Origin: Chitinophagales bacterium
Lineage (GTDB): Bacteria > Bacteroidota > Bacteroidia > Chitinophagales > UBA2359
Reading direction: 5' to 3'
Length of the DNA stretch: 6,008 bases
Assembly (NCBI GenBank): GCA_020629335.1
Contig: JAHDDN010000344.1
Coordinates: 1 to 6,008, forward strand
Part shown: piece after piece, positions 1-4,926 of the stretch
How positions within the stretch are numbered: the stretch's first letter is position 1
How the letters are laid out: the number at the start of each line of letters is the position of its first letter
The notes under the pieces: generated by a model
Seen by the model: the letters and a program-made list of their open reading frames with translations, nothing else
Told to the model about the DNA's origin: nothing
Database searches by the model: none
Translations under genes and position numbers: made by a program

Positions 1-478
1 GGACATTTTCATCAGAAGCAGATTGATCAAAGGAATATACATTGGATTGTTGTGCTGCTGGCACTCCTTCAGTATCAAAAACTGTGATGGGGCCTAATAG
101 GGACCAATCGCCCTCATCTCTATATGAATCAGGGCGATTCGCTTCAAAGGCTTTACGCTTTGCTATTTCGTTTTTTGCGTTAATACTTGCAATGCGACCA
201 TCTGCTTGCATCATTCGTTCAGCCCCACGACGCCAGCGCTTATAGTACTGTGTATGGTAATTTTTCACGAAAGAGTGTTCTTGATAGTAGGCCTTATAGG
301 CTGCTTCTACTTCAAATACCTTAGGATCTTCAGCATACATCAATTGCGCCCAATGAGGAGCCTTATTGACCTCATAATCAGTCGGTTTAAGCATTTTAAA
401 CTGAGCTGAAACATTAGTGTTTACCAGCATAGACATCCCTACTATTAATAAAGAAGACAAGAATGATGCGAATTTCAT
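1..478 (-). CDS. Secreted protein N-terminus, probably T9SS-exported beta-propeller (BNR/VPS10-like); partial
   Basis: The minus-strand frame opens at an ATG at 476-478 and stays open to the window edge, giving 159 residues with the C-terminus missing. It starts with a signal peptide: MKFASF, a hydrophobic stretch, then VSA before Gln26, a good signal peptidase I site after Ala25. Residues 30-120 are charged and tyrosine-rich with the look of a helical pro-region. Residues 123-130 read GDWSLLGP, followed by ITVFDTEG and a VYSFDQS segment. From memory this W-x-x-x-GP to 'VYSFD' layout opens the sialidase/BNR-like or Vps10-like propellers of Bacteroidota T9SS cargo, often over 700 residues with a C-terminal sorting domain. 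Neither the propeller blades nor a sorting domain is in view, so the export route is inferred. A weak promoter-like pair lies upstream on the minus strand (TATATTGA at 501-508, TTG at 530-532, spacing 21). The reading frame and signal peptide are seen directly; the family call is moderate. Confidence 0.75.
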   Translation of the reverse strand, partial: MKFASFLSSLLIVGMSMLVNTNVSAQFKMLKPTDYEVNKAPHWAQLMYAEDPKVFEVEAAYKAYYQEHSFVKNYHTQYYKRWRRGAERMMQADGRIASINAKNEIAKRKAFEANRPDSYRDEGDWSLLGPITVFDTEGVPAAQQSNVYSFDQSASDENV

Positions 479-584
479 ATCTAGCGTTTTGTTTAGACAC
501 TCAATATACTAAATGTCAGGGAAAGGCTTCAACTTAAAAGGCATAATTAAGTGGGTTTGTTAAGCTGCTTACTAATTTATCACT

Positions 585-606
585 AGCAATGATTAATATC
601 ATTGCT
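585..606. promoter_or_regulatory. Palindrome in the divergent intergenic region, possible operator
   Basis: Arms AGCAATGAT (585-593) and ATCATTGCT (598-606) are perfect inverted repeats around a TAAT centre. No T-run follows on either strand, so a terminator is unlikely. The site sits about 40 bases upstream of the -7 box of the plus-strand membrane gene and about 110 bases upstream of the minus-strand secreted-protein gene, a natural place for a dimeric regulator. The half-site AATGAT recalls Fur-type boxes, but the spacing of the arms differs. The symmetry is seen; the function is inferred. Confidence 0.4.
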
Positions 607-646
607 TCTATTGATTTATGTCATTTATAGTTGGAAGGAGCTGCTT

Positions 647-654
647 TATCTTTG
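647..654 (+). promoter_or_regulatory. Bacteroidota -7 promoter box for the 678-1013 gene
   Basis: TATCTTTG matches the TAnnTTTG consensus exactly. No TTG lies at the usual 17-20 base spacing; the nearest, at 631-633, is only 13 bases away, so the -33 half is poor. Transcription would begin near 660, giving a short A-rich leader before the ATG at 678. This helps decide the start, because the upstream in-frame ATG at 618 would lie outside the transcript. Confidence 0.4.
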
Positions 655-677
655 TAACGAACCAAAAAACTATAATT

Positions 678-1013
678 ATGATTAATCAACCAGCAATAGG
701 CAAAGCGCCAAGAACCAAAATAAAAAAGAAAGGCATTTTTGAAAATTACTTCGAATTTTGCGATCAACTCAATGAGTTCAACATAGTATTGTATATTATT
801 GGGTTGCTTAGTTTAACGTCTATATTCATACCGATTGGAGTATATTTATTACAGAGTAGTGAATGGTTATTAGCTTATATCATTACAAGTATGGTACTAT
901 TTTTAACTAATATAGTATTGCATGTAGATGGGCAGAAAACAAGGGTCACTATCACTTTTTTCTTAGTCAATGTAGGTTTTCACTTTTTCGCTATATTATC
1001 TCAGCTTATCTAA
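678..1013 (+). CDS. Small three-helix integral membrane protein, unknown function
   Basis: The chosen start gives 111 residues. An in-frame ATG at 618 would add 20 residues, but those codons overlap a perfect -7 promoter box at 647-654, so the ATG at 678, after an A-rich leader, is preferred. The N-terminus is basic and soluble (KAPRTKIKKK), followed by an acidic/aromatic segment (ENYFEFCDQLNEF). Three hydrophobic segments then lie at about residues 36-57, 63-83 and 91-111, and the last runs to the C-terminus. By the positive-inside rule the basic N-terminus should be cytoplasmic. I recognise no family and see no catalytic motif. It is monocistronic: a divergent gene lies upstream and a strong terminator follows at 1077-1118. 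Length, hydrophobic pattern and flanking signals make it a believable gene; the function is unknown. Confidence 0.65.
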   Translation: MINQPAIGKAPRTKIKKKGIFENYFEFCDQLNEFNIVLYIIGLLSLTSIFIPIGVYLLQSSEWLLAYIITSMVLFLTNIVLHVDGQKTRVTITFFLVNVGFHFFAILSQLI

Positions 1014-1076
1014 ATAAATAGAAATCTAAACTTACACTTGGGGATATTTTTTGTTTTAAGATAGATTTAGGGAATT

Positions 1077-1118
1077 AACAAGGGCAGAAAAATTTATTTT
1101 GCCCTTGTTTTTCTTTTT
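1077..1118 (+). terminator. Rho-independent terminator after the 678-1013 membrane gene
   Basis: The perfect 10-bp stem AACAAGGGCA (1077-1086) with TGCCCTTGTT (1100-1109) can extend inward by a G-T and two A-T pairs. A T-rich tract follows directly (TTTTCTTTTT to 1118). A weaker stem lies just upstream (AAATCTA 1022-1028 with TAGATTT 1062-1068). The tract ends only 15 bases before the ATG of the haemoglobin gene. Confidence 0.82.
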
Positions 1119-1133
1119 AGTTATATTTCGCTT

Positions 1134-1538
1134 ATGATAAAGCCTATTAGGGACATTGAAAATTATGAGGATATTAAATTATTCGTGGACTGCTTTTATA
1201 CAAAAGTACAGAATGACGAGCTTTTAGCTCCAGTCTTTGCTTTGCGTATCCCTGATGACCAATGGCCAAGGCATTTGAATCGAATGTATAACTTCTGGTA
1301 TAGTGTCCTTTTTGCGGGGCAAACTTATAAGGGGAATCCATTTGCTAAACATGCTACATTGCCTGTTGAGGCCGCTCATTTTGATCATTGGGTACAATTG
1401 TTCAATGATAATTTAGATGAATTATTTGATGGCCCTCGTGCTAAGGAGACAAAAGAAAGAATAGCTAATATGAGTACTGCTTTTAAAGCTAAATTAGCAT
1501 TTATTAAAGCGAATCCTAATTATCGGAATATTGTGTAA
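1134..1538 (+). CDS. Group III truncated haemoglobin (trHb3)
   Basis: A 134-residue protein, the usual length for single-domain truncated globins. Aligned from memory with Campylobacter jejuni Ctb, the key haem-pocket residues are present: Phe21-Tyr22 at B9/B10, His47 at the distal E7 position (in QWPRHLNRMYNFW), Trp55 in the conserved NFW, the proximal haem-ligating His73 at F8 (in GNPFAKHATLP), and Trp86 at G8 (in FDHWVQLF). The retained E7 His and G8 Trp are typical of group III. The family is cytoplasmic and binds O2, NO and related ligands; proposed roles include nitrosative stress tolerance and controlled oxygen delivery. The physiological role here cannot be read from sequence. The gene stands alone, between a terminator upstream and a convergent kinase gene. 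The ATG fits the family N-terminus; no Shine-Dalgarno or clear promoter is visible in the 15 bases between the upstream terminator and the ATG. Confidence 0.94.
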   Translation: MIKPIRDIENYEDIKLFVDCFYTKVQNDELLAPVFALRIPDDQWPRHLNRMYNFWYSVLFAGQTYKGNPFAKHATLPVEAAHFDHWVQLFNDNLDELFDGPRAKETKERIANMSTAFKAKLAFIKANPNYRNIV

Positions 1539-1584
1539 GTAAGTACATTAATCGCTTTGTTTTACTTAGATAATTGCTCCGATT

Positions 1585-1609
1585 GGGCGACCACGAGGGT
1601 CGCCCCTAC
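1585..1609. repeat. GC-rich dispersed-type palindrome between convergent genes
   Basis: Arms GGGCGACC (1585-1592) and GGTCGCCC (1598-1605) pair perfectly around ACGAG, in an otherwise AT-rich region. Read on the minus strand, the element begins GTAGGGGCGACCC, which I recall as a dispersed palindromic repeat found in many unrelated bacteria. The TAG inside GTAGGGG is the stop codon of the ABC1 kinase gene. The hairpin could slow or end transcription from both convergent genes, but no T-tract follows on either strand. The palindrome is seen directly; repeat-family membership is from memory and needs a genome-wide count. Confidence 0.7.
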
Positions 1610-3264
1610 TTTCGATGTTTCCAAAAGGATCGCAATAGTAATAGAAACGAAATGCCTCCGAATATTAGGGCATATAATCTGAATTGCTCTTCTCCATCCT
1701 TATGTAATATATAGGCGAATATCAATGCGGTAATCAATAAGATAGTGAATATTAGTTGCTGACCTACTGCATATATTAATTTATTTTGCGTTTCTACCGC
1801 AGCCATATTTACTACCAACTCTCCTCTTTGTATCTTTTTAAGCGTTTTATTTAATTCGCCTGGTAAGGCTACAGAACTCAGCAAGCTTCCCTTTACTAAT
1901 TCTGTAATAAACTGAACAACATTTCCATTTTCTCCTAAGATGAATTTTTGGAAATAGGGTTCTAATTCATCTATCGGATTCATATTGGAATCAAGGGTAT
2001 TACAGATTCCTAATAATAAGGTTAACATCCTATTTAGTAAGACAAACTCTTTGGGAACTTGGACGGTATTCGTGATACCTCTTATTCCCAAATCTTTAGC
2101 CAAATTGAAAAGGGTGTTTTCAAATGGATTAACTTGGATTTCTTTTAGATTCATTCCTTCAAATTGGACTTCATTTTGTAGGAAATAGCGGAAGGATTCA
2201 ATCACTTTTTCAGCCGTTTTTTCGGCATCTTTATGATCTGATAAAAAGCCCATTGTATGAAGGGATGCGATAATTTTTTCATCATCATTTTTGACAGCTG
2301 CGTCTATTAAGCCCAGAAAGCCCGTGCGCATAGAAGGCTGTAGTTCGCCAATAGCACCGAAATCTAAAAATACAACATTTCCATTCTCTTGTACCATGAT
2401 ATTTCCTGGATGCGGATCGGCATGATATAAGCCATCCTCAAATACCATTTTACAATAAGCATGTATCAAGCGATTTCCTAAATCCGTTTTGTCAATTCCC
2501 CATTCATCTATTTGTTTAATTTCATTAATCTTGACTCCTTCACAAAATTGGGTAACTAAAACTCGATTGGTCGAATATTCTTCAAATACTTTGGGGATGA
2601 CTAATTGAGCTTCGCCTTCTAAATTTGCGGCTATTCGCTGCATAGCGCTGGCTTCTTTTTTAAAATCCAGCTCCTCCTCTATCATTTTTTCAATTTGAGT
2701 ATAGGCATGCTCAATTCCCTTGATATTGAAAAAGTAAGATACTCCACCTATGATGCGCTGCATGATACCTAAATCCACCTCTGCAATACTCTCAATATTG
2801 GCATGTTGAACTTTTACTACGACTTCCTCTCCGCTTTTTAATTTGGCTCTATGTACTTGTCCAATTGAAGCAGATGCCAGAGGATTTCGATCAAAGTCTG
2901 CAAACAGATTTTCGGGTGTATTGCCTAATTCTCGCTTGATACGAGATTCAATTTCACTGTAAGGTCGAGCAGGAATCTTGTTTTGAAGAGCCTCTAAAGG
3001 CTCATGAAATCCTTCTGGTAAAAAGTTGGAAAGAATCGATAATGACTGCCCCATCTTAACAAACAAGCCTTGTAAATGAAGTACCGTTTCCTTCACTCGA
3101 TCGGCATTTTTTAAATGCAAATCATATACTCGATCATCATAGTATTTTTGTCCTAAAAACTTTGATTTTATATAAAGCCATAGATAACTTAGTAATACTC
3201 GAAAAGTGGTCCAATAAGCGACTCGAATTCTGTAAAATGGGCGGAATATTTTTTGTTGGTTCAT
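1606..3264 (-). CDS. ABC1/UbiB (AarF/ADCK) family atypical protein kinase-like ATPase
   Basis: A 552-residue protein, normal length for the family. Hallmarks in order: the KxGQ motif KMGQ (70-73) of the N-terminal extension that folds over the active site; NPLASASIGQVHRA (127-140), the family's Ala/Ser-rich replacement of the glycine loop; the ATP-site lysine in VVVKVQ (Lys151); EEELDFKKEA (196-205); the catalytic loop HADPHPGN (281-288), with Asp283 as the likely catalytic residue and Asn288 a metal ligand; and DFG (301-303). Two hydrophobic helices close the protein at about 506-523 and 529-545, a typical C-terminal membrane anchor. Members support ubiquinone or other isoprenoid-lipid metabolism as ATPases or kinases; Bacteroidota generally use menaquinone, so the substrate is open. 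The gene is alone on its transcript, with a repeat-filled 700-base gap upstream. Its ATG follows an AT-rich leader with only a weak -7-like box (TATATTTA, 3295-3302). Its TAG stop lies inside the GC-rich palindrome. Confidence 0.95.
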   Translation of the reverse strand: MNQQKIFRPFYRIRVAYWTTFRVLLSYLWLYIKSKFLGQKYYDDRVYDLHLKNADRVKETVLHLQGLFVKMGQSLSILSNFLPEGFHEPLEALQNKIPARPYSEIESRIKRELGNTPENLFADFDRNPLASASIGQVHRAKLKSGEEVVVKVQHANIESIAEVDLGIMQRIIGGVSYFFNIKGIEHAYTQIEKMIEEELDFKKEASAMQRIAANLEGEAQLVIPKVFEEYSTNRVLVTQFCEGVKINEIKQIDEWGIDKTDLGNRLIHAYCKMVFEDGLYHADPHPGNIMVQENGNVVFLDFGAIGELQPSMRTGFLGLIDAAVKNDDEKIIASLHTMGFLSDHKDAEKTAEKVIESFRYFLQNEVQFEGMNLKEIQVNPFENTLFNLAKDLGIRGITNTVQVPKEFVLLNRMLTLLLGICNTLDSNMNPIDELEPYFQKFILGENGNVVQFITELVKGSLLSSVALPGELNKTLKKIQRGELVVNMAAVETQNKLIYAVGQQLIFTILLITALIFAYILHKDGEEQFRLYALIFGGISFLLLLRSFWKHRK

Positions 3265-3327
3265 ACTTTAGGGTTGGTTCTTATTAAGATTTCGTAAATA
3301 TACACTTTTATTGCAATTTGGTTGGGG

Positions 3328-3390
3328 GTTTATGGTCAATGGTGGGTAGTCGATGGTTAATGGTCGATGGTCGATAGTCGATGGTCTATC
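3328..3390. repeat. Degenerate 7-bp tandem array, consensus GTCGATG, nine units
   Basis: Nine consecutive heptads run from 3328 to 3390. The five units at 3349-3383 are closest to GTCGATG: three match exactly, one is GTCGATA and one GTTAATG. The flanking units drift (GTTTATG, GTCAATG, GTGGGTA, GTCTATC). Two more heptads (GTCGATG, GTTAATA) recur at 3524-3537, just before the second copy of the downstream block. Read on the minus strand it gives ATCGACC-type strings, which I recall as intergenic repeats in Bacteroidota genomes. Open frames across it are by-products of the lack of stops. Confidence 0.85.
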
Positions 3391-3397
3391 GGTTTTT

Positions 3398-3523
3398 AGA
3401 CCGCTCACTGCGTTCGCTGTGAGAGGAGAGACCGCTTCGCTGTCAGACGACAGACTGCTCGCTACACTCACTTTGGATGTTAGGTTTTTTCAGTTAAAAC
3501 ATTCCAAAGTTATTCAGTTGAAG
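3398..3523. repeat. Composite repeat block, copy A (AGACCGCT hairpins plus 8-bp array)
   Basis: The block starts with AGACCGCT at 3398, repeated at 3429 and degenerately at 3452 (AGACTGCT). It contains small inverted repeats: CTCAC 3404-3408 with GTGAG 3419-3423, and CTGTC 3440-3444 with GACAG 3449-3453. It ends in an 8-bp-period array from 3493 (GTTAAAAC, ATTCCAAA, GTTATTCA, GTTGAAGG). A 24-base segment at 3413-3436 recurs at 3549-3572 with one mismatch, and the order of parts is the same in copy B. No coding signal is evident. Confidence 0.75.
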
Positions 3524-3664
3524 GTCGATGGTTAATAGATTAGACCGCTTCGCTGTGAGATGAGAGACCGCTCGCTTTGCTCGCTGACAGATCGTTTGCT
3601 TCGCAAACTGTCAGATTTTTTTCGGTTAAAACGTTCCAACTTTATTCAGTTAAAACGTTAAAGA
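3524..3664. repeat. Composite repeat block, copy B (heptads, AGACCGCT hairpins, 8-bp array)
   Basis: The block repeats the order of copy A: two heptads (3524-3537), AGACCGCT at 3542 and 3565, a hairpin-forming part, then an 8-bp-period array at 3625-3664 (GTTAAAAC, GTTCCAAC, TTTATTCA, GTTAAAAC, GTTAAAGA). Its hairpin is longer than that of copy A: CTGACA 3584-3589 with TGTCAG 3609-3614, and GTTTGC 3594-3599 with GCAAAC 3603-3608 around TTC, with a 4-base bulge on one side. A run of seven T follows at 3616-3622, so this part looks like a plus-strand terminator although no gene precedes it. An open frame crossing this block is judged spurious. Confidence 0.75.
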
Positions 3665-3667
3665 ATC

Positions 3668-3822
3668 GGCTTAGGGATGGAAGCGGTATGTGGCGGCCAT
3701 GCTGGGACCTACGGCGCTTAGTGATGCGATGGCTGGCCCGAAGGGCAGACAAGCAGCACTTAGCAAAGTGGGAGCAGTATAGCCACATAAGAGTGGACAG
3801 CCCGACGGCTGCGCTTCACTTG
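3668..3822 (+). ncRNA. Candidate structured RNA-like element, resembling the Flavo-1 class
   Basis: The element opens with TTAGGGATGGAAGCGGTAT (3671-3689) and later has GTATAGC (3778-3784) and GTGGACAGCCCGAC (3793-3806). From memory, the order 'GGATGGAAGCGGyAT ... ATAGC ... GGACAGC' is that of an intergenic element repeated in Bacteroidota genomes, and I think it is related to the Flavo-1 RNA. A fold drawn by hand has an 8-bp closing stem TATGTGGC (3687-3694) with GCCACATA (3782-3789). Inside are GGCCAT 3695-3700 with ATGGCT 3729-3734, GCCC 3736-3739 with GGGC 3743-3746, and CACTT 3757-3761 with AAGTG 3766-3770. A further hairpin follows (CAGCC 3798-3802 with GGCTG 3807-3811). GC content is well above the flanks. 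It lies in a repeat composite, so it may be a mobile or dispersed repeat rather than a functional RNA. Function unknown. Confidence 0.5.
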
Positions 3823-3823
3823 C

Positions 3824-3851
3824 AATGCGTAATGCATAATGATGAATGCAT
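3824..3851. repeat. 7-bp tandem array, consensus AATGCAT, four units
   Basis: Four consecutive heptads: AATGCGT, AATGCAT, AATGATG, AATGCAT. The array follows the RNA-like element directly. Its unit differs from the GTCGATG heptads at 3328-3390 but has the same period. Just after it, ATTTGGG (3853-3859) pairs with CCCAAAT (3901-3907), bracketing a 41-base GC-richer segment at the right end of the repeat composite. Confidence 0.7.
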
Positions 3852-3907
3852 AATTTGGGTTTGTGCTACACACTTCGCCTTTCCGAGCGCAGCTGGAAGC
3901 CCCAAAT

Positions 3908-3940
3908 AAAAAAAGCGAAACCATTACTGATTTCGCTTTT
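3908..3940 (-). terminator. Rho-independent terminator of the lipoprotein gene
   Basis: The perfect 10-bp stem AAAAGCGAAA (3911-3920) with TTTCGCTTTT (3931-3940) has a 10-base loop. Read on the minus strand the stem ends in GCTTTTTTT, an ideal U-tract, 25 bases past the stop codon of the lipoprotein gene. The A/T symmetry means it could also work weakly on the plus strand. It marks the right border of the repeat composite and should isolate the ABC1 kinase gene from the lipoprotein transcript. Confidence 0.88.
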
Positions 3941-3965
3941 GAGTATTTTGTTCTTTTGTGTTGAA

Positions 3966-4538
3966 TTAGTGGTAAGCTGGATTATGTGCTAAAGCACCAC
4001 CGCAGCCTGTGCAATTACCTGCTGAACCTGATCCACCTGCACAACCTTTAGAACAGGTATAGTGCCAAACCCCCTTTGCATTCTGAGGTGGTTCTGGAGC
4101 TTTTGTCGTTGTAACAGGTGATTGAATAAAAGGGCTACCACTTGGAGGAGTACTACCTGCAGATGTGGTAGTTGTAACTGCTGGAGCTGCATTTCCATTA
4201 TTGTGGTAGGCTTGATTATGTACTAATTCCTTACCGCATTTAGAACATTGGCCTTTAGATTCACTTCCAAAACCTACGTGCCCATCAGGACAGATATGGT
4301 GCTCCACCCCACTGTTGTTTGTGATTTTAGGTGTGTTATTTATCTTTTCTCCTGGAGGAGTTAACTGTTCGATTAAGGCGTCTTTGGCTGATTTATTTGC
4401 ACTTGTTGTTGTTGGTGGTGTACTAGTAGAAGTACTGGTATTCGTTTTTGCTTTAGTCGTTGTTTTTTTCTTTTCTTCACTACACGAAAAGAGGCAGACA
4501 CTAATGATAAGCATTAATATGGTAGTTAAATTTTTCAT
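3966..4538 (-). CDS. Lipoprotein with two Cys/His metal-binding-like modules
   Basis: A 190-residue protein with a lipoprotein signal: a hydrophobic N-terminus and the lipobox LFSC, with Cys19 the lipid-modified residue. The mature protein starts CSEEKKK; acidic residues near the lipid cysteine resemble surface-export signals reported in Bacteroidota, so surface display is possible. Residues 27-50 are a Thr/Ser/Lys linker. Two modules of about 35 residues follow, separated by a Thr/Pro/Ser-rich linker. Module 1 (78-112) has Cys83, His87, Cys98, Cys101, His107, His112; module 2 (157-190) has Cys162, Cys166, Cys176, Cys179, His185, His190. Both share the plan Y/H-x-C-x3-C/H ... C-x2-CG ... HN-x-AYH. 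The layout recalls the heavy-metal-binding domain (YTCPMHP...GKCPICGM...), so metal or zinc binding is likely but unproven. A strong terminator follows. No clear promoter box lies upstream; the start is fixed by the signal peptide. Confidence 0.85.
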   Translation of the reverse strand: MKNLTTILMLIISVCLFSCSEEKKKTTTKAKTNTSTSTSTPPTTTSANKSAKDALIEQLTPPGEKINNTPKITNNSGVEHHICPDGHVGFGSESKGQCSKCGKELVHNQAYHNNGNAAPAVTTTTSAGSTPPSGSPFIQSPVTTTKAPEPPQNAKGVWHYTCSKGCAGGSGSAGNCTGCGGALAHNPAYH

Positions 4539-4546
4539 ATTGTTAA

Positions 4547-4673
4547 TTTGTGTTCAATGGCTATTGTAAGCTATTTTTCAACTTATACTAGCTATGCAAT
4601 ATAAGCTTTAATGATGAAATTAATTGGTTTTAAGTGATTTATAACAAATTTCGTGCTAAAAATTGAACACAAA
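4547..4673. repeat. 12-bp inverted repeat bracketing the lipoprotein upstream region
   Basis: TTTGTGTTCAAT (4547-4558) and ATTGAACACAAA (4662-4673) are perfect inverted copies with 103 bases between them. The left arm ends 8 bases upstream of the lipoprotein ATG, inside its likely leader; the right arm overlaps the T-rich tract after the VF530 gene. The enclosed 103 bases hold no ORF of note and only weak AAGCT-type symmetries. The arms could pair in a read-through transcript or bind a regulator twice, but no function is shown. Confidence 0.5.
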
Positions 4674-4706
4674 AAAGAGCTATTTACGCCTGATAGAACG
4701 CAAATA
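4671..4706 (-). terminator. Probable terminator overlapping the VF530 stop codon
   Basis: On the minus strand, TATTTGCG and CGTAAATA form an 8-bp stem with one G-U pair around a 10-base loop (plus coordinates 4681-4688 and 4699-4706). The stem carries the last codons and most of the TAG stop. Four bases later comes a run of six T (4671-4676). The gap between stem and T-run makes it weaker than the other terminators here. Confidence 0.5.
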
Positions 4707-4919
4707 CAATTGTTCTACTTTATCTCTTGCCCAAGGGGTTCTTCTCAAAAACTTTAGGCTGGATTTAATGGATGGATCAAAATTAAAACATCGAATCTTG
4801 ATACGTTCTCCTAATTTTTCCCATCCATACTTATCTACTAAATATTCTAAAATATCAGCTAATTTAACGCCATGTAAGGGATTATTTGGCTGTTCATTAT
4901 CGGGGTTTTTATGCTTCAT
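4680..4919 (-). CDS. VF530 family (DUF2132) DNA-binding protein
   Basis: A 79-residue protein matching the VF530/DUF2132 family across its length: [12 protein letters not shown] (13-24), the helix ending YGW (31-33), IRCF (42-45), and the signature [13 protein letters not shown] (48-60) running into TPWAR (61-65), then KVEQLY (67-72). Family members are small, about 70-80 residues, and a Vibrio fischeri representative was structurally characterised and described as DNA-binding; the cellular role is not established. The C-terminal half is strongly basic ([16 protein letters not shown]), consistent with nucleic-acid contact. It is cytoplasmic with no signal peptide. Its start lies 7 bases after the stop of the membrane-protein gene, so the two are almost certainly one operon driven from 5242-5271. 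A probable terminator overlaps its stop. Confidence 0.93.
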   Translation of the reverse strand: MKHKNPDNEQPNNPLHGVKLADILEYLVDKYGWEKLGERIKIRCFNFDPSIKSSLKFLRRTPWARDKVEQLYLRSIRRK

Positions 4920-4926
4920 ATTGAAC

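Noticed and set aside
1536..1568. TAAGTA/TACTTA stem after the haemoglobin gene as a terminator
   Set aside because: It has only six AT-rich base pairs, a long loop and no T-tract; the GC-rich palindrome at 1585-1605 is the better candidate for a transcription barrier.
1985..2188. Plus-strand open frame inside the ABC1 kinase gene
   Set aside because: It lies antisense to a strongly conserved kinase coding region and has no features of its own.
3268..3471. 67-codon minus-strand open frame upstream of the kinase
   Set aside because: Its sequence (STIDHRPLTIDYPPLTIN) is a direct translation of the 7-bp array, the sort of spurious product repeats create; it has no independent coding signal.
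3353..3535. 60-codon plus-strand open frame over the heptad array and block A
   Set aside because: It follows the same repeats in the opposite strand and has no family resemblance.
3328..3664. CRISPR-like array
   Set aside because: Repeats are contiguous 7- and 8-bp degenerate units without unique spacers of regular length, and no cas genes are in the window.
3577..3909. 110-codon plus-strand open frame across the repeat composite
   Set aside because: It runs through repeat block B, the 8-bp array, the RNA-like element and the AATGCAT heptads, has no domain or recognisable fold, and its amino-acid strings follow the repeats. It is best seen as a chance frame in GC-richer repeat DNA.
4315..4569. 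Plus-strand hydrophobic open frame antisense to the lipoprotein
   Set aside because: The hydrophobic Val/Leu-rich product arises from the complement of Thr/Ser/Lys-rich codons of the lipoprotein linker; the lipoprotein frame has a signal, lipobox and paired domains.
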